From the NCBI RefSeq assembly GCF_031759225.1, contig NZ_CP134494.1, positions 2,106,501 through 2,170,500 of the forward strand: a stretch of 64,000 nt of DNA, read 5' to 3'. The position numbers and the translations under genes were made by a program. This document shows positions 35,078 to 45,090 of the stretch, piece after piece. The stretch comes from Mesobacillus jeotgali (GTDB lineage: Bacteria > Bacillota > Bacilli > Bacillales > Cytobacillaceae). A model generated the notes under the pieces. It was given only the letters and a program-made list of their open reading frames with translations, was not told the DNA's origin and searched no databases. Numbering within the stretch: the first letter of the stretch is position 1; each line of letters begins with the position of its first letter.

Positions 35078-36022
35078 ATGGAAAAGGTTATTGAAGTTAA
35101 AGGAATTTCGCGGTCTTATAAATTGAAAACGGGTTTGAAAAATGCTTTGGATGATGTTTCTTTCGATGTGTATAAGGGAGAGGTATTTGGTTTATTGGGA
35201 CCAAATGGCGCTGGCAAAACGACTACTATTAAAATTCTAACGACTTTATTGCTGCCTACTGCTGGGAATGCAAAGGTTCTTGGTTATGATGTAGTTTCTG
35301 AGAGTCATATGATCCGCAATAGAATCAACTTTGTTTACGGCGGCGAAAGAGGCGTTTATGGAAGACTTACCGCAAAAGAGTATATGCACTATTTTTGCAC
35401 GCTTTATAAGATTAAAAATAAAGAACAAGCTGGGTTGATCAAGGACCTGCTAAGTCTAGTTAAATTAGAGGATGCTGAGGATCAAAAAATACATACTTAC
35501 TCCAAGGGGATGGTCCAACGGTTACATATCGCTAGATGCTTAATCAATGACCCAGAGCTATTATTTCTTGATGAACCGACAATCGGCCTGGACCCAATTG
35601 GGGCAAAATTATTGAGAGATATTGTAAGAGACTTATCAAGCAAAGGGATTACCATCATCTTAACAACTCATTATATGCAGGAGGCCGATGAACTTTGTGA
35701 TCGAATTGCTTTTATCAAAGGTGGGAAATTGAGCCTGATTGGTGATCCCGATTTCATAAAGCAGAGTTGTAATCATCTTAATCTTTACGAAGCTACGATG
35801 AGTATTTATGATATCGAAAAGCTAAAAGAAGACCACTACTTCAATAAGCTGGAAATCGAAGTTATTAAAGAGCCCTATTATAGCTTGTTTTTTGAAGCGA
35901 ATGAAAATGATCTTGAAAAGGTATCAGCCTACTTAAGGCAGTATGGTGATATTTTAAAAATAAGTAAAAGAGACATATCGCTTGAAGATGCCTATATCTA
36001 TCATATGAAAGATGTAGGGTGA
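35078..36022 (+). CDS. ABC transporter ATP-binding protein (DrrA type)
   Basis: 314 residues; AGGGGG lies upstream. Walker A GPNGAGKTT (about 42-50), signature YSKGMVQRL, Walker B LLFLDEPTIGLDP, and H-loop LTTHYMQEADELCDRIAFI. A ~90-residue C-terminal extension is typical of ABC-2 exporters. First of three tightly linked genes with two different permeases, implying a heterodimeric membrane part. Substrate unknown; drug, lipid or peptide export is likely. Confidence 0.9.
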   Translation: MEKVIEVKGISRSYKLKTGLKNALDDVSFDVYKGEVFGLLGPNGAGKTTTIKILTTLLLPTAGNAKVLGYDVVSESHMIRNRINFVYGGERGVYGRLTAKEYMHYFCTLYKIKNKEQAGLIKDLLSLVKLEDAEDQKIHTYSKGMVQRLHIARCLINDPELLFLDEPTIGLDPIGAKLLRDIVRDLSSKGITIILTTHYMQEADELCDRIAFIKGGKLSLIGDPDFIKQSCNHLNLYEATMSIYDIEKLKEDHYFNKLEIEVIKEPYYSLFFEANENDLEKVSAYLRQYGDILKISKRDISLEDAYIYHMKDVG

Positions 36023-36028
36023 GAAAAT

Positions 36029-36784
36029 ATGTTTCTGTTAATAAGAGAAATCAAATATTTTACTAACTTTAATAATAAAATGTATCAATTTCTGCTATTT
36101 TTCCAGCCCCTTATGTTTTTGTCGATTGTTTACTTTTTAAAGCAAGTAAGGGGAGATATTAATTCAGATCGATTTGTTTTAGCCTCCGCACTGATCAGCA
36201 TGTGGAGCTATGTGTTGTACTCATCAGGGTCCGCATTGATTTCACAGAAGTGGAATGACACTCTTAAACTGTTAATCGCTGCGCCGGCTTCCTTGTTTGC
36301 GGTCATTTTGACAAAAGCATTAAGTAATTCTGTTATTGCCCTGATCTCCATGGTGTTAAGTTTTATTTACGCACGGTTTTTATTTCAATTTAATATCGGG
36401 ATTGCACACTATGGTTACTTCTTACTTTCAATACTTGTTTTAATGTTTTCTTTAAGTGTTGTTGGACTCATTTTAGCTATAGTGTTTGTTGCTTCTCAAA
36501 ATGTTTTCGATTTCCAGAACCTGATCCTTACACCAATGATCTTGCTTTGCGGAGTATTCATTCCTGTTGAGCAATTTCCTGTTTTACTAAAATACATAGC
36601 TTACCTAATACCGATGACCTGGGGGATTAAGTCGGTACAGGAGACGTTGGTGTTATCCGAATCTATGTTTTCTTCAATGGCAATTTCAATTGCCGTCAGC
36701 TTAATCTATTTAATATTGGCTTATTTCATTGTGAAAAAAATCGAGGTAGTGTTGCGTAAAACCGGAAGTCTGGGGGCGATCTGA
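36029..36784 (+). CDS. ABC-2 type permease 1
   Basis: 251 residues starting 6 bp after the ATPase stop. Six hydrophobic segments; LTPMILLCGVFIPVEQFPVLLKYIAYLIPMTWGIKSVQE is the ABC2_membrane signature with the late re-entrant helix. Its stop overlaps the start of the next gene. Confidence 0.85.
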   Translation: MFLLIREIKYFTNFNNKMYQFLLFFQPLMFLSIVYFLKQVRGDINSDRFVLASALISMWSYVLYSSGSALISQKWNDTLKLLIAAPASLFAVILTKALSNSVIALISMVLSFIYARFLFQFNIGIAHYGYFLLSILVLMFSLSVVGLILAIVFVASQNVFDFQNLILTPMILLCGVFIPVEQFPVLLKYIAYLIPMTWGIKSVQETLVLSESMFSSMAISIAVSLIYLILAYFIVKKIEVVLRKTGSLGAI

Positions 36785-37569
36785 TGTTTTTAATCAATAA
36801 GTATGGTTTTACCAACCTATCGTATAAAGCAATCTATTCTTTTCAAACGATTCGATTATTTATCTTATTTCGTATCGTAGACCCTTTCATGCATTATATC
36901 TTTTTTGCTACATTAGCTAGCTCATTAGTTGGATCGGATTATTTAAAATATGTTGTCATCGGCAACATTGCTTATTACACTTGCCAGACCATCATGATTA
37001 ACTATATGAATATGTTCAGGATGGAACGAAGATATGGGACATTGGAATTGAATATTGCTTCGCCCACTCCGACATTGTTAATCATCCTGCGGAAGGGAAT
37101 TGTACCGTTGCTGGATGGATTATTTGTATTCATGGTTGGCCTGATGATAGGGTGGTTTTTATTTGATATCAAAATGCCGGCCGGTAATTTGGATACCCTG
37201 CTAATGCTTATCCTCATTACGATGTTTTCCGTGATAAGTTTCTCATTGCTTTTTGCCTCAGTAAGCCTTTTATTTTCAAATGTTAACTTATTCCTGAATA
37301 TATCTTTGGCATTTTTCCAGGTTTTTTGCGGAGTAAACTTTTCGGTCACATTATTACCGGAACCCCTGGAATTGCTAGCGCGAATGCTCCCGCTGACCCA
37401 TAGCATCGAAGCACTCCGATCGATCTATAGCCTGGAGAATTATGATGTGTATCAGCTGTTAGGAAAAGAAATCATGATCGGTGCCTGTTACTTAATTGTC
37501 TCCGTCTTTTTAGTTTCTGTAATGGAAAAGTTAGCACGGAAGAATGGGGCGTTATTGAAGAATATATAA
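36784..37569 (+). CDS. ABC-2 type permease 2
   Basis: 261 residues; its ATG overlaps the TGA of permease 1 (ATGA-type coupling). Six spans and LPEPLELLARMLPLTHSIEALRSIYSLENY, the ABC-2 C-terminal motif. RMERRYGTLELNIASPTPTLL is the cytoplasmic coupling region. Pairs with permease 1. Confidence 0.85.
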   Translation: MFLINKYGFTNLSYKAIYSFQTIRLFILFRIVDPFMHYIFFATLASSLVGSDYLKYVVIGNIAYYTCQTIMINYMNMFRMERRYGTLELNIASPTPTLLIILRKGIVPLLDGLFVFMVGLMIGWFLFDIKMPAGNLDTLLMLILITMFSVISFSLLFASVSLLFSNVNLFLNISLAFFQVFCGVNFSVTLLPEPLELLARMLPLTHSIEALRSIYSLENYDVYQLLGKEIMIGACYLIVSVFLVSVMEKLARKNGALLKNI

Positions 37570-37667
37570 CTATGTGCGATTTATGTTTAGCTTTTTTTAA
37601 CAGAAAAGTTGCAATTCCCCAGGTAAGGTTTTAAAAAATACGAAAGTCAAAGGGAGGAGGTCGAATT

Positions 37668-38153
37668 ATGTCATTTCCTACGCATATAGTTTCCGCAGGC
37701 GGGTTTGTTAAAGATTCAAAAGGAAATATCCTATTAGTAAAAACCCGTGACGGTGGTTGGGTTTACCCGGGAGGACAAGTTGAGGCTGGAGAAAACCTGT
37801 TGGATGCATTAATCCGTGAAATCAAGGAAGAGAGTGGAATTAATGTTGAGGTAAGCCATTTGGTAGGTGTGTATTCGAATACGGGAACTTTCAAATGGTA
37901 CGATGGCGTGACGGATGTGCCTACCCAAGTGATTTTTGATTTTGTGTGTAAACCTGTCGGTGGCGAGTTATCTGTTTCTGAAGAAACAACGGATAGCAGC
38001 TGGGTAGCGCAGGACCGTGTTCTTGACTTTATCACACATCCAGCCATTCGTAGCCGCTATCAAGCCTATTTGGATTTTAATGGCAGGGTAAAATACATGG
38101 AATATGTCAATTACCCCACCTTTACCATCAAACATCAGGCCGGGATAACGTAG
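37668..38153 (+). CDS. NUDIX hydrolase
   Basis: 161 residues; GGGAGGAGG lies upstream. The Nudix box runs GGQVEAGENLLDALIREIKE then ESGI (about 40-63), with all Glu metal ligands. THIVSAGGFVKDSKGNILLVK is the usual first strand. Cleaves a nucleoside diphosphate linked to X; substrate unknown. Confidence 0.88.
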   Translation: MSFPTHIVSAGGFVKDSKGNILLVKTRDGGWVYPGGQVEAGENLLDALIREIKEESGINVEVSHLVGVYSNTGTFKWYDGVTDVPTQVIFDFVCKPVGGELSVSEETTDSSWVAQDRVLDFITHPAIRSRYQAYLDFNGRVKYMEYVNYPTFTIKHQAGIT

Positions 38154-38180
38154 TAAAGGGTTCTCCATTATCACCGAAAG

Positions 38181-38220
38181 ATTTTATTTAGGAAGGTTAA
38201 AAGGCTTTTTTGTTGAATGT
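38181..38220 (+). terminator. dispersed hairpin family, degenerate copy
   Basis: ATTTAGGAAGGTTAAAAGGC followed by TTTTTTGTTGAATG. The tail is the family's, but the stem has decayed. Confidence 0.45.
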
Positions 38221-38283
38221 AATATTAACAAATGCTTTTAAGGAATCAGCAGGTTAAATTAATAATTTGGGGGTAATAATTCG

Positions 38284-38910
38284 TTGATAAGAAACTATCT
38301 GATAGTATGTTCTATCTTAGTTACTATTTTAATAGGTTCTGGTTGCTCTAAGTCAAATGACAATAAAGCAACTATATCAATTAATTCCGATTCAGAACAT
38401 GTGAAAACTTTCGACGATTTAAATTTAGGGATTTTATTTGATTTTGACTTCACCTTGCCGAACGCAGATCAAAGGTGGGTGAATCTTTGGGTAGAACGGT
38501 ACAATGATGGAACAAAAGAATCTCAACACCTAACGCAATTATCCTATGGAAACAGTCCAAATAAAGTTGACGAAGGGTCGATGGGGTTTGGAATGATCAA
38601 CCCCGACTCTGATGACACCATGGTATTTCTTTATGGTCCAGATGTAAGGACTCAACCTCAGATTATTGAAAAAGAATCCACCGAAAGTCGTCTTAGTACT
38701 TGGGACTATGCTATTGGTAAGGGAAAAGTAAAGTTAAACTTGGGTGAGACAAAAATCCTGGCGGTATACAGGGAAACAGAAAATGGTTCACTTCATTCGG
38801 TTGATTTACAAAATGAGGAAAATGTGAAAGAAATAATTGAACAAGATGATACAGTGTTGGTGTTAAAGATAAAGATTGAAGAAAAGGATTTAGGAAACCA
38901 AGTGTTGTAA
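38284..38910 (+). CDS. lipoprotein, unknown
   Basis: 208 residues from TTG 38284 (GGGGGT upstream). Signal peptide with lipobox IGSGC (Cys at about 21). The mature part (FDDLNLGILFDFDFTLPNADQRWVNLWVERY) is beta-rich with an acidic end. No family recognised. Confidence 0.7.
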   Translation: MIRNYLIVCSILVTILIGSGCSKSNDNKATISINSDSEHVKTFDDLNLGILFDFDFTLPNADQRWVNLWVERYNDGTKESQHLTQLSYGNSPNKVDEGSMGFGMINPDSDDTMVFLYGPDVRTQPQIIEKESTESRLSTWDYAIGKGKVKLNLGETKILAVYRETENGSLHSVDLQNEENVKEIIEQDDTVLVLKIKIEEKDLGNQVL

Positions 38911-38917
38911 TCAAGAG

Positions 38918-38952
38918 GTGCTTTTATCGATGGAGGATAAAGGCACTTTTTG
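38918..38952 (+). terminator. terminator
   Basis: GTGCTTTTATC / GATAAAGGCAC with one G-U/mismatch pair, then TTTTTGTTTT. Confidence 0.8.
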
Positions 38953-39024
38953 TTTTGAATTTTAAAAATGTAAAAATAAATTCTATTCAAATTTACTAAT
39001 ATATTAAAAAAAGGGGTTTTATAA

Positions 39025-39834
39025 GTGGTAATACCTGAAGTTGTCGATAGAGTCCTAAAAGATTATATTAACTTATTAAATGAACACCTACCTGGCACCA
39101 TTGATGGGTTATATTTACATGGATCCATTGCTTTGGATGCCTACGTTGAGGGTTCGAGTGACATTGACTTTATTACGTTAACAAACCGCCGGTTAACAGT
39201 GCGGGATACAGAAACTTTGTCTCTAATTCATAGAACAATTGAAAACAAACATAATAAGCCGGAAATGGATGGAGTATATGCTCTTCGTGAGGATATGGGG
39301 AAATTATCCAAAAGCATTGGTGCTCGCATAGAATATCCGTACTATAACAATGGCGAACTGGCATTCGGTAATTACTTTAATTTTAATCCGATAACCTGGT
39401 GGGTTTTAAGGGAGAAAGGAATAAAGATTTTAGGAGCAGAAATAGAGGGATTCGAGCTAGATATCCAGCCTCACGTACTCACCTCTTATGTACTTGAAAA
39501 CATGAAATTCTACTGGACAAATAGAGTTCAAATGGCAGAAGCCACTTTTGAACAGTTGCTCCAACTGCCGACCGAACAAATCGATATTGAAATAGAATGG
39601 ACCGTTCTCGGCTTACTCCGTCAATTTTACACGATTAATGAAAAAGATATAGTTTCCAAGCTGGATGCTGGTGAATATGGACTTACTCAGCTTCCAGTAG
39701 AATGGCACAACATTATCAAAGAAGCTATGAATATACGTAAAGGTGAAAAGGGAAAGATTTTTAACTCAGAGAGGGATCGATTGGATCACGCTATGAGATT
39801 CTCCAAATATCTCATTAATCACTGTAATGAATAG
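39025..39834 (+). CDS. AadA-like nucleotidyltransferase
   Basis: 269 residues from GTG 39025 (AAAGGGG upstream). LYLHGSIALDAYVEGSSDIDFITLT is the GSx10DxD nucleotidyltransferase core (metal ligands in SDIDF); the C-terminal helical half has the DUF4111 look of aminoglycoside 3''/9 adenylyltransferases (WTVLGLLRQFYTINEKDIVSKLDAGEY). Adenylylation of an aminoglycoside is possible but unproven. Confidence 0.85.
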   Translation: MVIPEVVDRVLKDYINLLNEHLPGTIDGLYLHGSIALDAYVEGSSDIDFITLTNRRLTVRDTETLSLIHRTIENKHNKPEMDGVYALREDMGKLSKSIGARIEYPYYNNGELAFGNYFNFNPITWWVLREKGIKILGAEIEGFELDIQPHVLTSYVLENMKFYWTNRVQMAEATFEQLLQLPTEQIDIEIEWTVLGLLRQFYTINEKDIVSKLDAGEYGLTQLPVEWHNIIKEAMNIRKGEKGKIFNSERDRLDHAMRFSKYLINHCNE

Positions 39835-39895
39835 TAGACATCAGTAACCTAAAAGGATAAAAGGTAAATGCGGTAGGAAAATTTTCATGCAAAAA

Positions 39896-39925
39896 AATCA
39901 GTCCAATTGTTAGGACTGATTTTTA
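39896..39925. terminator. bidirectional terminator
   Basis: AATCAGTCC / GGACTGATT 9-bp stem, then TTTT, between convergent genes. Confidence 0.85.
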
Positions 39926-39953
39926 AAAAGTATAAATGCACCGAAATAATAGC

Positions 39954-40358
39954 TTAAATCCCAGACTGCCTTTCATAATTCCTTAAGAGCATTCCATTTG
40001 CTTTTATCATGCCGAGCTTTTCGTAATAGGGGACGAGGTCATCGTCACAACACAAGTCTATCATATAAATTTCAGCAAGTTTTGTCATCATTCGATGGAC
40101 AAGTTCCTTGCCGATTCCTCTATTTTTGAACTCAGGCAGCACTTCAAGGAAGGGGATATAGGCTGATAATACTCCATCACTGATTGCTGTGATGAACCCA
40201 ACAACTCGATCAGTATCTTTATCGAACGCTAAAACCACTTTGCTGCTGTTCTTCAATAATTTTAAATGAGTCTCTGGATTAGGTGGTGTTGGCCAACCAT
40301 CAAAAAAGCCTACCAGCATTTCAGGTGTAATACCCTCAAGCGAATTTTTATATAACAT
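39954..40358 (-). CDS. GNAT acetyltransferase
   Basis: 134 residues. DKDTDRVVGFITAISDGVLSAYIPFLEVLPEFKNRGIGKELVHRMM carries the acetyl-CoA motif (FKNRGIGKEL) and YYEKLGMIKANGMLLRNY the last strands. The C-terminal half is close to the short YitI-like or Eis-unrelated GNATs; substrate unknown. GGGAGTTGA lies upstream. Confidence 0.82.
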   Translation of the reverse strand: MLYKNSLEGITPEMLVGFFDGWPTPPNPETHLKLLKNSSKVVLAFDKDTDRVVGFITAISDGVLSAYIPFLEVLPEFKNRGIGKELVHRMMTKLAEIYMIDLCCDDDLVPYYEKLGMIKANGMLLRNYERQSGI

Positions 40359-40628
40359 GAATAATCAACTCCCAAATATTTTTTTAGGCAGTCGATCTAA
40401 ATCAAAAGTAAAGTAACAAATCAGTGACCCTCCAGACATAATTCTATATTATTATGATTCAATTTTTTGTAGGGAAATCCTCCTGAAAATATGAGAATTA
40501 TTTCTCGGGAAAGCGCAAGATTTGACTTTATTTTCAGACTTTGTCGCATTTTTGGTTTTTGTGGCAGATGGCATTTTCTAGAATGTTTGATCCTGGAGTT
40601 CCGGCAAATTTGATTTAGGCAGATTCAT

Positions 40629-41356
40629 GTTCAGACAGCTTTTCTTGGATTCGGATGAAAGTTGTCAAAAGTCGCTCTAAGTTCGGACAGCTATTCCATG
40701 ATTGCCATCAAAGCTGTCCGAAGTAGTCTCGAGTTCGGACAGCTTTTCCATGATTGCCATCAAAGCTGTCCGAAGTAGCCACGAGTTCGGACAATTTTTC
40801 CATGATTGCCATCAAAGCTGTCCGAAGTAGCCACGAGTTCGGACAACTTTTCTATAATTGCAGTCAAAGCTGTCCGAAGTAGCTACGAGTTCGGACAACT
40901 TTTCCATGAATGCCATCAAAGCTGTCCGAAGTAGCCACGAGTTCGGACAACTTTTCCATGATTGCAGTCAAAGCTGTCTGAAGTAGCCACGAGTTCGGAC
41001 AACTTTTCCATGATTGCAGTCAAAGCTGTCCGAAGTAGCCACGAGTTCGGACAACTTTTCAATGATTGCAGTCAAAGCTGTCCGAAGTAGCCACAAGTTC
41101 GGACAACTTTTCCATAATTCCCATCAAAGCTGTCTGAAGTAGCCACGAGTTCGGACAGCTTTTCCATGATTGCCCTCAAAGCTGTCCGAAGTAGCCTCGA
41201 GTTCGGACAGCTTTTCCATGATTCCCATCAAACCTTTCCGAATGAGCCTCGAGTTCAGACAGTTATTCCTAGATTCCCATCAAAGTTGTCAGAAGTCACC
41301 CCAAGTTCGGACAGCTTATCAATGTTTTCACCGATAGCTGTCTGAAGCAGGACCGG
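40629..41356. repeat. 52-bp tandem array, 14 units
   Basis: Units start at 40629, 40681, 40733 and every 52 bp to 41305, with no spacing error. Consensus: TTCGGACAGCTTT, a 15-base loop TCCATGATTGCCATC, then AAAGCTGTCCGAA, then GTAGCCACGAG. The arms are a 13-bp perfect inverted repeat, so each unit is one hairpin. The first and last two units are degenerate. Seven consecutive central units (40785-41148) carry GGACAACTTT or GGACAATTTT instead of GGACAGCTTT. The array fills most of the 1.16-kb gap 40359-41519. Confidence 0.92.
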
Positions 41357-41519
41357 AGTCGACCGACTTTCCTTTATACCCTTTTACGTATGATAATATT
41401 TATCCCAGAATCGCAACTTTTGTCGTAAGTGTTCTTTGGTTTTGACTGGACATTTTGCCCTACTTCTGTTTAAGTTTTCAGTATAGATAGAAATTTCAAA
41501 AAGAATAGGGGTTGGGAAA

Positions 41520-43325
41520 GTGATCACTTTTAAAAAGCCTGATGTAAAGAATTTTTATCGTACCTTCAATATTCAATCTTTTACCGTGAGTCCGGACGAG
41601 AAGCAATTGGTTTTCAGTACCAATTTAACAGGGAAATATAACTTGTGGGCGATGGATTTGCCGAATCAATATCCTTATCCGCTGACATTCATTGACCAGA
41701 CGTGCCAGGCCTTGCGCTATTCGCATGATGGAAGCTTTATGGTGGTTGGTTTCGATCATGATGGGGATGAAAATGGCCAGTTATATGCGCTTCCTCCTGC
41801 TGGCGGGGAGATGGTGCCGCTGCGCACGGCAGAAGGACACCGTCATATGCTTCCGTTTTTATCTAAGGACGACCAACGCCTTTACTATACTTCAACCAAG
41901 GGCAATGAGACCTATCTGAATATTTACCGTTATGATATCGCATCGGGTGAGGAGAGTATAGTTGTTGAGGGAGAGGGCGCAGCTTGCTTTTTAGTGGCTG
42001 TTGACGAAGAGGAGAATAATTTTGCCTACTTAAAACAATATGCCAATACATACGCGCCTGGATTCATTTTTCAGGACGGGAAATCATACTCGCTTACTCC
42101 GGAGACCGATGAGCAATTCACTGTCGGTGAGGGAGAGTTTGTAGGTGATGAGTACTACTTTGCCACCACATTTGGTGAGGATTTTGATTATCTGGCAAAG
42201 TTCAATCTTAATACCCATGAGTTCACGAAAGTTCTCTCGATTGAAAAAGAAGAGTTCGGGCCTATCCGATACGATAAGAGCACGAACACTCTTTATTTTG
42301 TTACATCAAAAGGCGTGAAAGATTATTTATATCAATATGATTTGGCTGATGGAACTTATAAAAACAGTAATCTTCCAGCTTCGATTATCCAGGGTGGATC
42401 AGTCGCTAAAAGTGGTAATGTATATATTCTCGCGGGATCAGCGACAAAACCGAATAACATTTACATGAAGGAAGCGGGCAGGAATGAATGGAAGCAGCTG
42501 ACGAACCTGGCTGTTCCAGGAGTCAAGGAAGAGGAGCTTGTTGATCCTGAAGTTCTGACATACTCATCCTATGATGGCATGATGATGGAAGCTTTATTTT
42601 TCAAGGCGAAGGAAGAAGTGAGCAATGGCCATGTCATCCTTTGGCCTCATGGTGGCCCGCAGGCAGCAGAACGTAAATTCTTCCGTGCGATGTTCCAGTT
42701 CCTTGTGAACAGAGGCTACAGCATTTTCGCGCCGAATTTCCGAGGATCAACGGGTTACGGACTGGCGTTCACTAAGATGGTTGAGGGTAACTGGGGTGAA
42801 GGACCACGCCTTGATAATATTGCTGGTCTTGAGTACCTTTACGAAAACGGATTGGCTGACAGGGATAAAACATTATTGATGGGCGGAAGCTTTGGCGGAT
42901 ATATGGCATTGCTGCTACACGGGCGTCATCCGGAATATTTCAAGGCTGTCGTTGATATTTTCGGACCATCGAATCTATTCTCATTCATTGAATCCGTCCC
43001 TGAGCATTGGAAACCAATCATGAATCAGTGGGTTGGCGACCCGGTCAAGGACTTCGATAAGCTGACAGAGTATTCACCGATCACTTACCTGGATACAATG
43101 ACCAAACCGATGCTGATCATCCAGGGAGCTAACGACCCGCGCGTCGTTAAGCAGGAATCAGACCAGATCGTCAAAGCCCTGCAGGAAAAAGGCCGCGACG
43201 TAAAATACCTTGTACTTGAAGACGAAGGTCATGGATTCTCGAAAAAGGAAAACGAGATTCTTGTTAACACCACGATCCTTGAGTTTTTTGATCAGTTTGT
43301 TGAGGCGAAGGTTTTAGCGGATTAA
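41520..43325 (+). CDS. S9-family prolyl-oligopeptidase-like peptidase
   Basis: 601 residues from GTG 41520 (TAGGGGTTGGG upstream). The first ~340 residues are WD/beta-propeller-like repeats ([45 protein letters not shown]). The catalytic domain has LWPHGGPQ, nucleophile [11 protein letters not shown], Asp in IQGANDPRV and His in [12 protein letters not shown]. No signal peptide, so probably cytosolic: acylaminoacyl or dipeptidyl peptidase. Confidence 0.92.
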   Translation: MITFKKPDVKNFYRTFNIQSFTVSPDEKQLVFSTNLTGKYNLWAMDLPNQYPYPLTFIDQTCQALRYSHDGSFMVVGFDHDGDENGQLYALPPAGGEMVPLRTAEGHRHMLPFLSKDDQRLYYTSTKGNETYLNIYRYDIASGEESIVVEGEGAACFLVAVDEEENNFAYLKQYANTYAPGFIFQDGKSYSLTPETDEQFTVGEGEFVGDEYYFATTFGEDFDYLAKFNLNTHEFTKVLSIEKEEFGPIRYDKSTNTLYFVTSKGVKDYLYQYDLADGTYKNSNLPASIIQGGSVAKSGNVYILAGSATKPNNIYMKEAGRNEWKQLTNLAVPGVKEEELVDPEVLTYSSYDGMMMEALFFKAKEEVSNGHVILWPHGGPQAAERKFFRAMFQFLVNRGYSIFAPNFRGSTGYGLAFTKMVEGNWGEGPRLDNIAGLEYLYENGLADRDKTLLMGGSFGGYMALLLHGRHPEYFKAVVDIFGPSNLFSFIESVPEHWKPIMNQWVGDPVKDFDKLTEYSPITYLDTMTKPMLIIQGANDPRVVKQESDQIVKALQEKGRDVKYLVLEDEGHGFSKKENEILVNTTILEFFDQFVEAKVLAD

Positions 43326-43385
43326 TGTAATTATTAAGATTTTCATACTTATTACCGGGTTCATTTTCTATACAAAACTTAATTA

Positions 43386-43414
43386 GCAGTCCAATTCTAA
43401 TTGAATTGGACTGC
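43386..43414 (+). terminator. terminator of the S9 peptidase
   Basis: GCAGTCCAATTC / GAATTGGACTGC 12-bp perfect stem, then TTCTGGTTTT. Confidence 0.75.
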
Positions 43415-43568
43415 TTCTGGTTTTGATTATGGTTACTAATCATATTAATGCTCACAAGCTCCTTAATTCGGTTAAACAGCTAATAATTGCTCAAGTTGAT
43501 TTTTATAAGAATTAGTTATTTCATGAAAATTTTTATCTGCTAAATCTGGAAAGGGTGTTAAAAGGATC

Positions 43569-43796
43569 ATGAATAATATCGATAGAAAAAATCGTTTAGG
43601 TGACGAACCTTTTAATTTTCGGGTTACAAAAGATCATACAGTCTTTGTGGATTATTATGGTAGACTGGTAAAAACTTTAAAAGGTACAGAAGCAGAGAAA
43701 TTTCTAAAGAGAATCAATGCTGCTGAAAATACAACAGAACAACAATTAATAATGGCGAAGATTACTGGAAACTTCAAAAGGGGTAACGAACAATAA
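43569..43796 (+). CDS. small soluble protein (75 aa), unknown
   Basis: AAAAGGATC precedes the ATG. MNNIDRKNRLGDEPFNFRVT, then KDHTVFVDYYGRLVKTLKG and a helical end (EAEKFLKRINAAENTTEQQLIMAKITGNFKRG). Mixed beta/helix composition and a good binding site support a gene. No family recognised. Confidence 0.65.
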   Translation: MNNIDRKNRLGDEPFNFRVTKDHTVFVDYYGRLVKTLKGTEAEKFLKRINAAENTTEQQLIMAKITGNFKRGNEQ

Positions 43797-43859
43797 AATG
43801 GAGGAAGCCCTTAATTAGGGGGTTTAGTTTCAAGATAGTTTTAAAAGTAAGAATGTGTC

Positions 43860-44033
43860 TTGATAAATGGTTGTCCTATTTCTGAAGAAGAAAAGAATTA
43901 TGCTTTGGAACTTGAATTAGAAGCGTTAGAGGGACTTTCTAAACAAGCACAAATAGATGTTTTTGACTTCGTACGGCAATCAGTTTGTAAGTTTCTTCTT
44001 AGGCAGGGCACAAGAGCTCCAGACCATGATTAA
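43860..44033 (+). pseudogene. 57-residue gene fragment without a proper start
   Basis: The frame LINGCPISEEEKNYALELEL, EALEGLSKQAQIDVFDFVRQ, SVCKFLLRQGTRAPDHD has protein-like helical composition, but only a TTG start and no ribosome binding site. Probably the remnant of a lost gene. It is the only content of note in 43797-44126 besides a weak hairpin after 43796. Confidence 0.35.
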
Positions 44034-44126
44034 ATCTAACGGCCAGGTTGATTTGTAATGATAAAAAAGGTCAACCCAAACTTTGCAAAATAATAAGATA
44101 TTAGAACATTTCAAGAGGAGGTATGT

Positions 44127-44765
44127 ATGGGCTTCTTCAAAACTATTAAAGAATTTATAGATAGTCATTATAAAACACCAAGAGGAATTATAGGCGCATA
44201 TATTGGCGAAAAAATGGTAAGGCAGCACAAGACTGAAAACAATTGGTCAATAGAACTAATGAATATTCAACAAGGGGACAGGATTTTAGAGTTGGGGTGT
44301 GGTGCAGGATATGCAATTAAATTAATTTTTGAAAACCATTTAGCTGAAGAAATAGTCGGTTTGGACATTTCTTCAACCATTATTCGATCAGCAAGAATTA
44401 GAAACAAGAAGGCAATAAATGAAAAGAGAGTAAAACTAGTACAAGCAAATTTCAATAAGTTGCCCTTTCCTAATGAAGCTTTCAATACAGTCTTCAGTAT
44501 CCAAACTATTTATTTTTGGACTGATATAACTACGACATTATCAGAAATCTTTAGGGTTTTAGAGCCAAAAGGAGTTATCATCCTTACTTTTTCTGACTGC
44601 AAAGAAAACGAAACTTGGGAAAGTATAAGAAGTATTACTGAAAATCAAGTAATTCCGTCTATGAAGAAAGCAGGATTTAGAGACGTTACGTTTGTCAGAG
44701 GTCCAGATTCAAGAGGATATCATACCGTTGCAGTTAGGGGAAAGAGGCCTGCACTAGGTTCTTAA
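44127..44765 (+). CDS. class I SAM-dependent methyltransferase
   Basis: 212 residues; AGAGGAGG lies upstream. Motif I is ILELGCGAGYAIKLIF (about 53-68), followed by EEIVGLDISSTIIRSAR, LVQANFNKLPFPNEAFNTVFSIQTIYFW and a late VRGKRPALGS tail. This is the UbiE/Methyltransf_11 form. The substrate is unknown. Confidence 0.87.
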   Translation: MGFFKTIKEFIDSHYKTPRGIIGAYIGEKMVRQHKTENNWSIELMNIQQGDRILELGCGAGYAIKLIFENHLAEEIVGLDISSTIIRSARIRNKKAINEKRVKLVQANFNKLPFPNEAFNTVFSIQTIYFWTDITTTLSEIFRVLEPKGVIILTFSDCKENETWESIRSITENQVIPSMKKAGFRDVTFVRGPDSRGYHTVAVRGKRPALGS

Positions 44766-45090
44766 TTTGTGATGATGAAGTAATAAACGCTGGATGGGCC
44801 GAATAAGTCATATTGAACATGGTTTTGTTGTATTCTCAGAACAAAAAGAATGAAACATTCCAATGAGAATATTTTTTCGTTATGGCCACCGGTCGAAAAT
44901 GAAGGTTATTTTAGGCGCACGAATAGCTTTTTTAAAAATTGATTGAGGATTCTTTGTTTATCGTCACCAACTCTATTTTGAATATGGAAGGGACACTTGG
45001 GTTTGGTATTTACCTTTTAGAACCTTAGTTAGAGATTCTCTTCTCTTTAAACTTTGAAAGATTACACTAAACAGCGAGGGGATCGGTTGT
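44766..45090 (+). other. gene-free stretch; terminator at 44832-44878
   Basis: ATTCTCA...GAATG-AAA-CATTC...TGAGAAT is a nested hairpin followed by ATTTTTT, terminating the methyltransferase transcript. I see no gene or repeat in the remaining ~210 bases. Confidence 0.55.

Noticed and set aside
40629..41356. Array as a CRISPR locus
   Set aside because: There are no unique spacers; the whole 52-bp unit repeats, and no cas gene is near.
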